From positions 8,521,501 to 8,585,500 of the forward strand of contig NZ_LT629775.1 in NCBI RefSeq assembly GCF_900105395.1: DNA of 64,000 nt, in the 5' to 3' direction. Shown in pieces: positions 25,282-33,973 of this stretch (its first letter is position 1; each line of letters begins with the position of its first letter). This DNA is from Streptomyces sp. TLI_053. Its GTDB lineage: Bacteria; Actinomycetota; Actinomycetes; Streptomycetales; Streptomycetaceae. Both the position numbers and the translations under genes were made by a program. The notes beneath the pieces were generated by a model that was not told the origin of the DNA, searched no databases, and worked only from the letters and a program-made list of their open reading frames with translations.

Positions 25282-26625
25282 TCAGCCGGCCGGCAGCGGC
25301 GGCAGCTCGGGCCGCCACAGCCAGGCGTCGAACAGGCCCTCCAGCGGCGTCCGCGCGTACCGGGCGGCGTGCGCGGTGAAGTCCGCGGTGGTGACCACCC
25401 CGTGGCGGTGGAACGTCGCCCAGTCCCTGAGCATCCGGAAGAACGCGGTGTCGCCGAGCGTCAGCCGCAGCGCGTGCACCACCAGCCCGCCGCGCTGGTA
25501 CAGCCGGTCGTCGAACATCAGCTTGCGGCCGGGGTCGCCCAGCCGGAGGTCCTGCGGCAGCCCGGCCAGCAGCCGGTGCGCGTACAGCGCCCGCGCGGCC
25601 GCCGTCGGCCCGCCCGAACGCTCCGACCAGAGCCACTCGGCGTACTTGGCCAGCCCCTCGTTCAGCCAGATGTGGCTCCAGTCCCCGATCGAGACGCTGT
25701 TGCCGAACCACTGGTGCGCCAGCTCGTGGGCGACCAGCCGCTCCCGGTCCCAGCCGCCGCCCAGGTGGTTGGTGCCGAAGGTCGCCACCCCCTGTGCCTC
25801 CACCGGCACGTCCAGCTCCTCGTCGGCGACCACCACCGTGTACTCGCCGAACGGGTACGGGCCGAACACCTCGCCGAAGTAGGCCATCATCCTCGGCTGC
25901 CGCCCGAAGTCCGCCGCGAACGCCCCGGCCAGCCGCTCCGGCACGTAGCCGGTCTGCGGCACCTCCGGGTGCTCGGCCAGCGGCACCGGCCGGTACGGGC
26001 CGATCGAGACCGTCACCAGATAGGTCGACGTCGGCGCGGACTGCTCGTACACCCAGGTGGTGCTGGACGAGCGGGTCGTCCGGGTCAGCAGCCGGCCGCC
26101 CACCACCACGGTGTACGGGGACGGCGTGGTGACCGCTATCTGGTACGTGGCCTTGTCCGCCGGCCGGTCGTTGCAGGGGAACCAGGACGGCGCCCCGACC
26201 GGCTGGCTGGCCACCAGCGCGCCGTCGGTCAGCTCCTCCCAGCCCAGGCCGCCCCAGGGGCTGCGGACCGGCCGGGGATTGCCGGTGTAGTGCACCTCCA
26301 CCGTGAAGGCCGCACCGGCCGACAGGGCCTTCACCGGCCGCACCCGCAGCTTGCCCGCCCGGTGGGTGTAGCGGGCCGGCCTGCCGTCCACCAGCACCCG
26401 GCCGATCCGGAAGTCCGCGAGGTCCAGCGCGAACTCGCTCAGCACGGTCGCCGCGACCGCGCTCAGCCGGGCCGTGCCGCCCAGCCGGTTGGGGCCGGGC
26501 CGGTAGTCCAGCGCCAGCTCGTACCGGTGCACCCGGTAGCGGGGATCCCCGCTGCCGGGGAAGTACGGGTCCGGCGGGGCGACGGGCTGCGAGGGCTGCG
26601 GGGACTGCGCCGGGCTGTGGTTCAC
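25282..26625 (-). CDS. M1 family metallopeptidase, possible poly-lysine-degrading enzyme
   Basis: A 447-residue gluzincin peptidase. The zinc motif HELAHQWFGN (about residue 299) and the downstream Glu in NEGLAKYAEW are intact, and the N-terminal beta domain of M1 aminopeptidases is present (RLSAVAATVLSEFALDLADF). It is shorter than full aminopeptidase N, like many actinomycete M1 proteins. No signal peptide is seen; the N-terminus is Pro/Gln-rich. The GTG start at 26625 has a GGAGC box. It lies 130 bases downstream of a Pls-type synthetase on the same strand. Epsilon-poly-lysine producers carry zinc aminopeptidases that degrade the polymer, so a matching role here is a reasonable inference. 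Confidence 0.82.
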   Translation of the reverse strand: MNHSPAQSPQPSQPVAPPDPYFPGSGDPRYRVHRYELALDYRPGPNRLGGTARLSAVAATVLSEFALDLADFRIGRVLVDGRPARYTHRAGKLRVRPVKALSAGAAFTVEVHYTGNPRPVRSPWGGLGWEELTDGALVASQPVGAPSWFPCNDRPADKATYQIAVTTPSPYTVVVGGRLLTRTTRSSSTTWVYEQSAPTSTYLVTVSIGPYRPVPLAEHPEVPQTGYVPERLAGAFAADFGRQPRMMAYFGEVFGPYPFGEYTVVVADEELDVPVEAQGVATFGTNHLGGGWDRERLVAHELAHQWFGNSVSIGDWSHIWLNEGLAKYAEWLWSERSGGPTAAARALYAHRLLAGLPQDLRLGDPGRKLMFDDRLYQRGGLVVHALRLTLGDTAFFRMLRDWATFHRHGVVTTADFTAHAARYARTPLEGLFDAWLWRPELPPLPAG

Positions 26626-26755
26626 CGGGTCGTACGCTCCTGGAACACGGGGTGGACGGAACAGGGGATGGACGGGGGACGAGGGACGGCGGGCACCGAC
26701 CGGACGCCCGAGGGGCCGGACGGGGCGAACCCCGGCCGGCCCCCCTGGACGGCGG

Positions 26756-29700
26756 TCAGGACGTGGCCTGCCACACCTCGATCGGGTTGCCGAGCCACCT
26801 CGAGTCGGCGGGCACCGACTCGGCACGCATCACCAGCGAGGCCGGACCCAGCGTGCTGCGCGCGCCCACCGTACTGCCGGGCAGCACGATGCCGCCGGGC
26901 CCCAGGGTGGCGCCCTCGCGCAGGACGACAGTATCCATCCGCATGATCCGGTCGTGGAAGAGGTGGGTCTGCACCACGCAGCCCCGGTTGATCGACACCC
27001 CGTCGCCGAGGGTGACCAGGTCGGCCTCCGGCAGCCAGTAGCTCTCGCACCACACGCCGCGCCCGACCTTCGCGCCGAGCGCCCGCAGCCACAGGTTCAG
27101 CACCGGGGTGCCCGGCACCGCGCCCACCAGCCACGGCACCGCGAGCACCTCGACGAAGGTGTCCGCCAGCTCGTTGCGCCACACGAAGCCGCTCCACAGC
27201 GGGTGCTCCACCGCCCGGAACCGGCCCACCAGCAGCCACTTCGCCGCCACCGCGACCGCGCACGCCACCGCACCCGAGGCCAGCAGCACCGGACCGGACA
27301 GCAGTGCCGCCGCGAGCGGCGACCACGCCACCGCCAGCCAGGACAGCCCGGCCAGCGTCAGCAGGCCCAGCGCGCCCGAGGCCAGCACCGGCAGCAGCCG
27401 GCACACCTCGACCAGCCCGCGCGCCCACAGCAGCCGGGCCGGCGGCTCGTAGGTCAGGCTCTGGTCCGCCGCGTCCGCCGAGCGGGGCAGCCGCACCGGC
27501 GGCATGCCCAGGTAGGAGCCGCCCTTCTTCGCCTTCTCCGGGGTCGCCGACAGCACGCCGACCAGGCCCCGCTTGGGCACCGAACGGCCCGGCGCGGTCA
27601 TCCCCGAGTTGCCGAGGAACGCCCGCTCGCCGACCTTCGCCTCGCCGAGCCGCACCCAGCCGCCGCCCAGCTCGTACGGCGCCATCAGGGTGTCGTCGGC
27701 CAGGAACGCGCCGTCGCCGACCGTGGTCAGGCTCGGCAGCGCCAGCACCGTGGACACCTCCGCGTGCCGCCCGACCCGCATGCCCAGCGCCCGCAGCCAG
27801 AGCGGCGTGACCAGGCCCGCGTACAGCGGGAACAGCACCTCGCGGGCCTGGTCCATCAGCTGGGTGACCGTCCAGGCCTGCCAGCCGACCCGGCCGTACA
27901 GCGGATGCACACCGGGCTCCAGGCCGATCGACAGCAGCCGCACCGCCGCGACCAGCTGCGCCGCGTACACCACGCCGAACGCCAGCACGGCCGGCAGCAG
28001 GCCGAGCAGCGCGCCGCCGAGCGCGCCGCCCAGCCCGTCCGCCGGGTCGACGAACAGGGTCAGCACCGCCAGGCCGGCCACCGCCGGGAGCAGCGGCAGC
28101 AGGCTCAGCGCGGAGCCGCTCAGGCCGAACAGCGCGGACCAGCGGGCCCGGCGCACCGGGCGCTCCTTCGGCCAGGTCCGCTCGGCCCGGCCCAGCTTGA
28201 CGGCGGGCGCGCCGCCCCAGCGCTGGCCGGTCGGGACGTGACCGGTGACGCTGGAGCCGGCCACGACCTGGGCCCGCTTGCCGATCCGGGCGCCCGGCAG
28301 CAGGGTCGAGCGGGTGCCGACCACGGCCCCCGACCCCACCTTGATCTGGCCGACCTCCAGCCGGTCGCCGTCGATCCAGTAGCCGTTGAGGTCCACCTCG
28401 GCCTCCACCGCGCAGCCCCGGCCGAGCTTGAGCATGCCGGTGACCGGCGGCAGCGCGTGCAGGTCGACCTCCTCGCCGACCTTGGCGCCGAGCGCCCGCG
28501 CGTACCGCACCAGCCAGGCGCCGGAGAGTGAGGTCGCGCCGCTCACCTCGGCGAGCCGTTCGGCGGCCCACAGCCGCAGGTGGACGCCGCCGCCGCGCGG
28601 GTAGCTGCCGGGCCGCAGACCGCGCAGCAGCAGCCGGGCACCGCCGGCGCCGATCGCCAGCCGGCCGGCCGGGGTGAACAGCACCGCGGCGAGCGGGGCG
28701 ACCGCCCACCAGGAGGCGGTCGGCGCCCAGCCGAAGCCGTCCAGGTGCGAGAGCAGGTTGCCGAGCGCCAGCAGTGCCGTCGTCCAGCGCAGGCCGACCA
28801 CGGTGAACAGCGGAACGAGCAGCAGAAGCTGGAGCAGCTTGGCCCGGGTCGGCACCGGGTCGACGGTCCGGGTCTCGCCGGTACCGGCCGAGGTGCGCTC
28901 CAGGTGCCGGGCGAGCTTGCGCAGGGTCGGGTTCTGGTAGATGTCCAGGACCGCCGCGTTCGGGTAGCGGGTGCGCAGCAGGGTGGTCAGCCGGGCGGCG
29001 GCCAGGCTGCCGCCGCCGATCGCGAAGAAGTCCTCCCGGGAGCCGCTCACCGGCACCCCGAGGATCTCCGTCCACTGCTCGGCCAGCCAGGCCTCGGTGC
29101 CGTACAGCTGCTCGGTCGGCCCGGACGTCTCCAGATCGGGCAGCGGCCAGGGCAGCGCGTTGCGGTCCACCTTGCCGGAGGTGCGGGTGGGCAGGGTGTC
29201 GACCGGGGCCAGCAACGGGACGAGGGCGGCCGGCAGCTCGGCGCGCAGCCGCTGCACCGCCTGCTCCCGGTCCCAGCCCTCGCCGGTCACCAGGTAGCCG
29301 ACCAGCAGCTGGTTGCCGCCGCGCGCGGTGCGCACGGCCGCGGCCGCCCCGGCCACGCCGGGCAGCGCCTGGAGCGCCGCGTCGACCTCGCCGAGCTCGA
29401 TCCGGCGCCCGCCGAGCTTGATCTGCTCGTCGGCGCGGCCCAGGAACAGCAGGCCCTCCGGGTCGGCCTGGACCAGGTCGCCGCTGCGGTAGGCGCGCTC
29501 CCAGCCCATCGAGGGCAGTGGCGCGTACTTCTCGGCGTCCTTCTCCGGGTCCAGGTAGCGGGCCAGGCCGACGCCGCCGATCACCAGCTGACCGGTCCCG
29601 CCGGGTGCCACCGGCTCGCCGGCCTCGTCGACCACGACGAGGTCCCAGCCGTCCAGCGGCAGGCCGATCCGCACCGGGCCCTCGCCCGTCAGCAGCGCCC

Positions 29701-30688
29701 CGCAGGCGACCACGGTGGCCTCGGTGGGACCGTAGGTGTTCCACACCTCGCGACCCTCGGTGACCACGCGCTGCACCAGCTCGGGCGGGCAGGCCTCGCC
29801 GCCGAAGATCAGCAGCCGCACCTCGTTCAGCGCCTCGGCCGGCCACAGCGCGGCCAGCGTCGGCACGGTGGAGACCACGGTGATCTCCTGCTCGGCCAGC
29901 CAGGGGCCGAGGTCGGCGCCGCTGCGCACCTGGGAGCGGGGGACGGGCACCAGACAGGCGCCGTGCCGCCAGGCCAGCCACATCTCCTCGCAGGAGGCGT
30001 CGAAGGCGACCGACAGGCCGGCCATCACCCGGTCGCCGGGGCCGATCGGCTCCTCCTGGAGGAAGAGCGCGGCCTCGGCGTCGACGAAGGCGGCGGCGTT
30101 GCGGTGGGTGACGGCGACGCCCTTGGGGCGCCCGGTCGAGCCCGAGGTGAAGATGATCCAGGCGTCGTCGGCGGGCGTCGGGCGGTGCCCGCCGGGGGTC
30201 CGGTCGGCGAGCGGCTCGCGGGGCCCGCCGGTGAGGGTGAGCGCGCGCTCGGCGCCGAGCACGGCCGCGACGGCGGCCTCCTCGAAGACCAGCTGGGCGC
30301 GCTCGTCCGGGTCCTCGGCGTCCACCGGGACGTAGGCGGCGCCGGCGGCGAGCACGGCGAGCACGGAGACGTAGAGGTCGTTGGTGCCGGAGGGGACCCG
30401 GACGCCGACCCGGTCGCCGCGGCCGATGCCGGCGGCGGCGAGGCGGCCGCGCAGCTGCTCGACCTCGGCGGCAAGCGCCCGGTAGCCGAGCACGGTGCGG
30501 CCGTCGTCGAGGGCGGGCTCGGCCGGGTACTGCCGGGCGGTCTCGTCCAGGATGTCGATCAGGGTGCGGGGTGCGGGGGCCGGCCGGCCGGGGTAGTGGG
30601 CCTGCTTCTCGGCGGCGGTGTCCCGGTCGGTGGTGCCGCCGTCGGCGGGCGCCTCGGCGCCCGGTTCCCGGCTGGGTTCGGCTGTCAT
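26756..30688 (-). CDS. pls: Pls-type membrane NRPS, predicted epsilon-poly-L-lysine synthetase
   Basis: A 1310-residue membrane NRPS, close to the length of the known epsilon-poly-lysine synthetase (about 1319). Order: adenylation domain (about 40-540; IIFTSGSTGRPKG, YGPTEATVV, RTSGKVDRN), carrier domain with the phosphopantetheine Ser in FFAIGGGSLAAARL (about residue 560), then transmembrane helices alternating with three tandem hexapeptide/acyltransferase-like domains. There is no classical condensation or thioesterase domain. Read by eye, the ten specificity residues are D-A-E-S-I-G-T-V-V-K, very like known lysine codes. The ATG at 30688 has an AGGAG box. It probably polymerises lysine at the membrane; beta-lysine, ornithine or diaminobutyrate products remain possible. 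Confidence 0.85.
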   Translation of the reverse strand: MTAEPSREPGAEAPADGGTTDRDTAAEKQAHYPGRPAPAPRTLIDILDETARQYPAEPALDDGRTVLGYRALAAEVEQLRGRLAAAGIGRGDRVGVRVPSGTNDLYVSVLAVLAAGAAYVPVDAEDPDERAQLVFEEAAVAAVLGAERALTLTGGPREPLADRTPGGHRPTPADDAWIIFTSGSTGRPKGVAVTHRNAAAFVDAEAALFLQEEPIGPGDRVMAGLSVAFDASCEEMWLAWRHGACLVPVPRSQVRSGADLGPWLAEQEITVVSTVPTLAALWPAEALNEVRLLIFGGEACPPELVQRVVTEGREVWNTYGPTEATVVACGALLTGEGPVRIGLPLDGWDLVVVDEAGEPVAPGGTGQLVIGGVGLARYLDPEKDAEKYAPLPSMGWERAYRSGDLVQADPEGLLFLGRADEQIKLGGRRIELGEVDAALQALPGVAGAAAAVRTARGGNQLLVGYLVTGEGWDREQAVQRLRAELPAALVPLLAPVDTLPTRTSGKVDRNALPWPLPDLETSGPTEQLYGTEAWLAEQWTEILGVPVSGSREDFFAIGGGSLAAARLTTLLRTRYPNAAVLDIYQNPTLRKLARHLERTSAGTGETRTVDPVPTRAKLLQLLLLVPLFTVVGLRWTTALLALGNLLSHLDGFGWAPTASWWAVAPLAAVLFTPAGRLAIGAGGARLLLRGLRPGSYPRGGGVHLRLWAAERLAEVSGATSLSGAWLVRYARALGAKVGEEVDLHALPPVTGMLKLGRGCAVEAEVDLNGYWIDGDRLEVGQIKVGSGAVVGTRSTLLPGARIGKRAQVVAGSSVTGHVPTGQRWGGAPAVKLGRAERTWPKERPVRRARWSALFGLSGSALSLLPLLPAVAGLAVLTLFVDPADGLGGALGGALLGLLPAVLAFGVVYAAQLVAAVRLLSIGLEPGVHPLYGRVGWQAWTVTQLMDQAREVLFPLYAGLVTPLWLRALGMRVGRHAEVSTVLALPSLTTVGDGAFLADDTLMAPYELGGGWVRLGEAKVGERAFLGNSGMTAPGRSVPKRGLVGVLSATPEKAKKGGSYLGMPPVRLPRSADAADQSLTYEPPARLLWARGLVEVCRLLPVLASGALGLLTLAGLSWLAVAWSPLAAALLSGPVLLASGAVACAVAVAAKWLLVGRFRAVEHPLWSGFVWRNELADTFVEVLAVPWLVGAVPGTPVLNLWLRALGAKVGRGVWCESYWLPEADLVTLGDGVSINRGCVVQTHLFHDRIMRMDTVVLREGATLGPGGIVLPGSTVGARSTLGPASLVMRAESVPADSRWLGNPIEVWQATS

Positions 30689-30922
30689 CAGTGCCGTGTG
30701 CTCCTAGGTCTCGCCCCGTCCCGATGGATCTTCCGGCCCTTGGGGGCGGTGGGAGCACTCGCCTGATCCGGGTGATCCCACTCCGGGGCCGGAGCGGACA
30801 ACCCAACCGATGGTAGCCCGGTCCGGTGAAACGCACACCGGCCGACACTCCGCCCAACTGGCCCTGGAGTGGCCGAATCTGACGGAGCATCAGGTCACAA
30901 CTGAGGCCGCATCGATCGGATG

Positions 30923-30955
30923 TGACGGACCGTCACTCGTTTTGACGGTCCGTCA
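30923..30955. promoter_or_regulatory. Two TGACGG-N-CCGTCA palindromes upstream of pls
   Basis: TGACGGACCGTCA (30923-30935) and TGACGGTCCGTCA (30943-30955) are each near-perfect palindromes and are reverse complements of one another. Their centres are 20 bases apart, two helical turns. They lie about 235-267 bases upstream of the pls start and look like paired operators for a TetR- or GntR-type regulator not encoded here. Confidence 0.6.
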
Positions 30956-31023
30956 GGTCGAGTTTCCGACCGTGACCCATGCCACATCCGGAGCCGCTCC
31001 CGGAGGGCGGCGGGGCCGTTTTT

Positions 31024-31111
31024 CCGGGGTCGACGGGGCTGCGGCCCGGGGTCGACGGGGCTGTCGTCCGGGGTCGACGGGGTGGTGCCCCGGTGCCGAC
31101 AGGGTCGCTCC
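31024..31111. repeat. 22-bp tandem repeat array, four copies
   Basis: Copies begin at 31024, 31046, 31068 and 31090, each starting CCGGGGTCGACGGGG (the fourth is diverged). Non-coding, between the NmrA-like gene terminator and the pls operators. Confidence 0.8.
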
Positions 31112-31120
31112 CCGGGGGGT

Positions 31121-31156
31121 GACGGGCCCGCCGCCGGGGGAGGCGGCGGGCCCGTC
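31121..31156. terminator. Terminator of the NmrA-like gene
   Basis: A perfect 15-bp stem (31121-31135 with 31142-31156) and a six-base loop, 40 bases past the stop of the minus-strand NmrA-like gene. Confidence 0.75.
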
Positions 31157-31195
31157 GGAGCCCGGTCCGGTGGGTCGCGGAACCGTACGGACGGA

Positions 31196-32062
31196 TCAGC
31201 GGAACCGGTCGAGGTGCTCCCCGAGGAATGCTTCCAGGGTACGGGGGGCGCGTCCGATCAGCCGGGTGGCGGCGTCGTCGGGGGATTCCGGGCGCTCCAC
31301 GGCGAGCCGCTGGATCTCGACCACGTGGGCGGCCAGCCAGTCCGGCATCCCGGCCCGGGCGACCAGGTGGGCGTGCAGTTCGGCGGGCGAGAGGTTCACC
31401 GCCTGCACCGGCCGGCCACGCAGCGTGCCCAGCAGCTCGGCCAGCTCCGGGTGGCTGTACGCCCGGCCGCCGGTCAGCGGGATCTCGCCGCCGGCCGTGT
31501 CGGGCCTGGTCAGTACCGCGGCGGCGACGTCGCCGATGTCGCGGCAGTCGACGTAGTTGCACCGGGCGCCGTCCAGCGCGCCGAAGATCGCCCCGGCGGC
31601 GGCGATCCCGGGCGCGAGCAGCAGCAGCTTCTGCATGAACGCGTACGGCCGGAGCACCGTCGTGGTGATGTCGTAGGCCCGCAGCCGCTGCTCGATCAGG
31701 TGGTGGCCGCGGGAGACGGCGACCGGGGAGTCGGGCTCGGCGGCCGGCGCGGAGACCTTCACGACGTGCCGCACGCCCAGGAACACGGCCAGGTCCACGG
31801 CGCGCAGCTCGTGCTCGACCTGCTGCGGGCCGTTCTCCATGGTCAGGAAGAGCTGCGTGGTGCCCTTGAGGGCGGCGCGCATCGAGGCGGGGTCGCCGGC
31901 GTCGGCGGCCGCCACCTCGACCAGTCCGCGGGTGTGCGGGTCGAGCCCGGCCAGCAGGCGGTCCGGGTCCCGGCTCAGGGCGCGGACCGGGACGTCCAGG
32001 GCGGTGAGGCTGCGCAGCGTGGCGCCGCCGGTGGCGCCGGACGCGCCCATGATGGTGATCAT
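31196..32062 (-). CDS. NmrA-like NAD(P)-binding protein
   Basis: A 288-residue atypical short-chain dehydrogenase of the NmrA/quinone-oxidoreductase-like group. The dinucleotide motif MITIMGASGATGG opens the protein, followed by VRALSRDPDRL and the late TTVLRPYAFMQ segment. The YxxxK of true SDRs is not in place, so redox sensing or reduction of a quinone are the options. The ATG at 32062 has an AGGAG box. Four 12-bp repeats lie just upstream of it. Confidence 0.85.
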   Translation of the reverse strand: MITIMGASGATGGATLRSLTALDVPVRALSRDPDRLLAGLDPHTRGLVEVAAADAGDPASMRAALKGTTQLFLTMENGPQQVEHELRAVDLAVFLGVRHVVKVSAPAAEPDSPVAVSRGHHLIEQRLRAYDITTTVLRPYAFMQKLLLLAPGIAAAGAIFGALDGARCNYVDCRDIGDVAAAVLTRPDTAGGEIPLTGGRAYSHPELAELLGTLRGRPVQAVNLSPAELHAHLVARAGMPDWLAAHVVEIQRLAVERPESPDDAATRLIGRAPRTLEAFLGEHLDRFR

Positions 32063-32086
32063 GCGGGTACTGCTCCTTCGGTAGGG

Positions 32087-32134
32087 ATGCAGACAGGGAT
32101 GCAGGTAGGCATGCAGGTACGGATGCCGGTAGGG
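32087..32134. repeat. Four tandem 12-bp repeats upstream of the NmrA-like gene
   Basis: Units of pattern ATGCAGGTAGGG start at 32087, 32099, 32111 and 32123. They occupy most of the gap between the NmrA-like gene start and the next gene's stop. Confidence 0.75.
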
Positions 32135-32153
32135 ACGGTGGTGCGGGAGCGGT

Positions 32154-32657
32154 TCAGTGGGCGCGCCGACGGCGGGGGAGGGAGACCCGCCAGCGCCAGG
32201 TGGTCATGGTCGCCGCGATCGCGGCGGACAGGGGGAGGTCGATGCGGAGCCGGCCCGGCCACGGGCTGTCGGCCAGCGCCGGTATCCGGGGCAGCAGCTC
32301 GGCGGCCGCCAGGCCGACGCCGAGGGCGAGCGCGGCGCAGCCGAGGCCGAAGACGAGGGCGAGCAGCGGGACCGGCCCGCGGGCGGCCCAGGAGTCGGCG
32401 GGCCGGCGCCGGTGGCGCAGGCCGACCAGGGTGGCGACCAGGGCGGAGGTGCCGGCGATGGTGGTGAGGGCGGCGATCCTCAGCTCCGACTGGCCGGTGG
32501 CGAAACCGCCGGCGCTGGCCATGACGGCGGGCGCCGCGTAGGCGATCAGGACCTCGCGCCAGAGGACGAAGCGGGGCCGGGTCTCGGTGTCCGGGGCGGC
32601 GGGGGTGCCGGGGGTGATGTCGGGGGTGGCGGGGTGCTGCTTGGTTCTGCCGGGCAT
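32154..32657 (-). CDS. Membrane protein (167 aa) under a candidate MarR operator
   Basis: A 167-residue protein with four hydrophobic segments (EVLIAYAAPAVMASAGGFA, IAALTTIAGTSALVATLVGL, PVPLLALVFGLGCAALALGVGLA and a final one near the C-terminus). No family recognised. The ATG at 32657 is chosen; a TTG 12 bases upstream is unlikely. A perfect TATAAT -10 box overlapping an ATTAG-N4-CTAAT palindrome lies about 28 bases upstream. The next gene upstream on the same strand is a MarR regulator, so control by it is probable. Confidence 0.62.
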   Translation of the reverse strand: MPGRTKQHPATPDITPGTPAAPDTETRPRFVLWREVLIAYAAPAVMASAGGFATGQSELRIAALTTIAGTSALVATLVGLRHRRRPADSWAARGPVPLLALVFGLGCAALALGVGLAAAELLPRIPALADSPWPGRLRIDLPLSAAIAATMTTWRWRVSLPRRRRAH

Positions 32658-32672
32658 GGGGTCGTCCAAGTG

Positions 32673-32690
32673 ATTAGGAGGCTAATTATA
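32673..32690 (-). promoter_or_regulatory. TATAAT promoter with MarR-like operator
   Basis: Reading leftward, TATAAT (32690-32685) runs into the palindrome ATTAG-N4-CTAAT (32673-32686). A related sequence, TTAGGCGCC-ATATTA, lies directly upstream of the marR start (33349-33363). The shared TTAGG core suggests one regulator binds both. Confidence 0.6.
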
Positions 32691-32734
32691 GGTGTGCGGT
32701 GGGCCAACAATGAGGTGGCGGAAGGGCTTGTGGT

Positions 32735-32785
32735 GGGCCGGTGGGCCGGTGGGCCGGTGGGCCGGTGGGCCCGGTGGCGCGGCGG
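32735..32785. repeat. GGGCCGGTG 9-bp tandem repeat
   Basis: About five copies in the gap after the marR gene. Simple-sequence expansion without coding potential. Confidence 0.75.
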
Positions 32786-32821
32786 GCCGGTCGACCGGCC
32801 CACCGCCCCCGCTGTCGTCCG

Positions 32822-33343
32822 TCAGTCGTCGGTCAGTGCGGACATGCCCGCGACCAACCTGCCCAGCAGGTCGAGGAAGACCGTCCGCTCCTCGACCGAC
32901 AGTCCGGCGACCATGGCCTGCATCCGGTCGAAGTGCTCCGGCGCCATGTCGCGCAACCGCTGCGCGCCGCGTGCGGTCAGTATCACCACGTTGCCCCGCC
33001 CGTCCTCCGCGGACGGGCGCCGGGCGACCAGGCCGTCCCGCTCCAGCCCGTCGACCAGGCCGGTCACGGTCGCCCGGGAGACCCCGAGCGCCGCCGCCAG
33101 CTGCGACGGCGACTTCTCGCCGCCGTGGTCCTCCAGCTCGGCCAGCAGCCGGTAGCGCCCGGTGGACAGGCCGAAGCGGGCGAAGTGGGCCTCGCCGGCC
33201 TGGCTCAGCCTGGCTCCGGCGGCCATCAGTCGCGCCGCGACCAGGACCGCCTGAGGATCGGCGGCCAGGCCGTACCGGGAGAGTTGCCGGCGGGCCTGGT
33301 CGAGCGAGGGTGCGCCGTTGCCGGCCTGGTGCTGCTGTGCCAT
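32822..33343 (-). CDS. MarR family transcriptional regulator
   Basis: A 173-residue regulator with the MarR winged helix (ARFGLSTGRYRLLAEL, SQLAAALGVSRATVTGLVDGL, GLVARRPSAEDGRGNVVILT). The ATG at 33343 is taken because the region above it is AT-rich and promoter-like; the frame is open further up but Arg/Pro-rich. A TAATATGGCGCCTAA element at 33349-33363 overlaps its own start and resembles the operator before the membrane protein gene downstream, so it probably controls both. Confidence 0.87.
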   Translation of the reverse strand: MAQQHQAGNGAPSLDQARRQLSRYGLAADPQAVLVAARLMAAGARLSQAGEAHFARFGLSTGRYRLLAELEDHGGEKSPSQLAAALGVSRATVTGLVDGLERDGLVARRPSAEDGRGNVVILTARGAQRLRDMAPEHFDRMQAMVAGLSVEERTVFLDLLGRLVAGMSALTDD

Positions 33344-33397
33344 GAAAGTAATATGGCGCCTAACCTGATCTCCCGTCAAGCGCCCCGCCCGAGGACG

Positions 33398-33444
33398 GGA
33401 AGCCCCGTTCCCGCTCCGGGGTGCGGAGCGGGAACGGGGCTTCC
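33398..33444. terminator. Perfect 20-bp-stem terminator
   Basis: GGAAGCCCCGTTCCCGCTCC (33398-33417) pairs completely with 33425-33444 around a seven-base loop. It ends the short gene at 33480-33683 and insulates the marR promoter. Confidence 0.85.
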
Positions 33445-33479
33445 GCGGCGGGTCGCCTTTCGGCCCCGCGTGCACACGG

Positions 33480-33683
33480 CTAGCGCAGGCGGGCGCCGGC
33501 CCGGTTGTAGGAGTGGTAGAGGCCGAGGGCGTTGACGGCCAGCGTCGCGACGCCGACCGCGGTGGTGAGCGTCTCCTTGTGGTGCTTCAGGAAGTCCTCG
33601 ATGGTGTCGAACGCGCTGTGGTGGTGCTCGCTGTCCAGGTGGACATCGCCGTGCGGGGTGACGACCGTGTACTGATAGGCCAT
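33480..33683 (-). CDS. Small hypothetical protein (67 aa)
   Basis: A 67-residue protein, MAYQYTVVTPHGDVHL at the start, with a His-rich EHHHSAF segment and a hydrophobic ALTTAVGVATLAVNALGLY-like helix toward the C-terminus. The ATG at 33683 has a GGGAGG box. It stands alone and ends in a strong terminator. It may be a small membrane-associated or metal-binding protein; function unknown. Confidence 0.65.
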   Translation of the reverse strand: MAYQYTVVTPHGDVHLDSEHHHSAFDTIEDFLKHHKETLTTAVGVATLAVNALGLYHSYNRAGARLR

Positions 33684-33973
33684 GGCTGCCTGCCTCCCGA
33701 TTGGTGCCTCTGTCGTGGTCGATCCCCGGCCGGGAGGGGCGGAAACCGGCCTCCGGCCCGGTGCAGCCGGATTCACCGGTTCCGGGTGGTCGGATCGGAC
33801 TGTTCCGGCTACGCACGGGAACCCCGGTCGCGCCATCGCCGTTGGGCAATTGACACGCATGGCCAGAATTCGTCTACATACGGTCACACTTATTTGTGGA
33901 CAATGGATTCCCTGTGCATTCCTTGCTAGCGTTCGCCCGCCACCTGTCGGAGTCGGGAAAGACGGTCCCAGGA

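Larger units (their letters stand above)
30689..31195. other. 507-bp gap upstream of pls
   Basis: No gene is seen here. The gap holds the pls promoter region, two TGACGG operators, a 22-bp tandem repeat array and the terminator of the NmrA-like gene, each listed separately. Confidence 0.7.

Noticed and set aside
26622..30890. A 1422-codon minus-strand frame parallel to pls
   Set aside because: It is a shifted-frame shadow of pls: composition is Arg/Pro/Gly/Ala noise and it lacks any domain motif.
33896..33973. Start of the BBE oxidase at the earlier ATG
   Set aside because: The ATG at 33974 places the twin-arginine motif five residues from the start, as expected for a Tat signal; the earlier start adds 26 residues before it.
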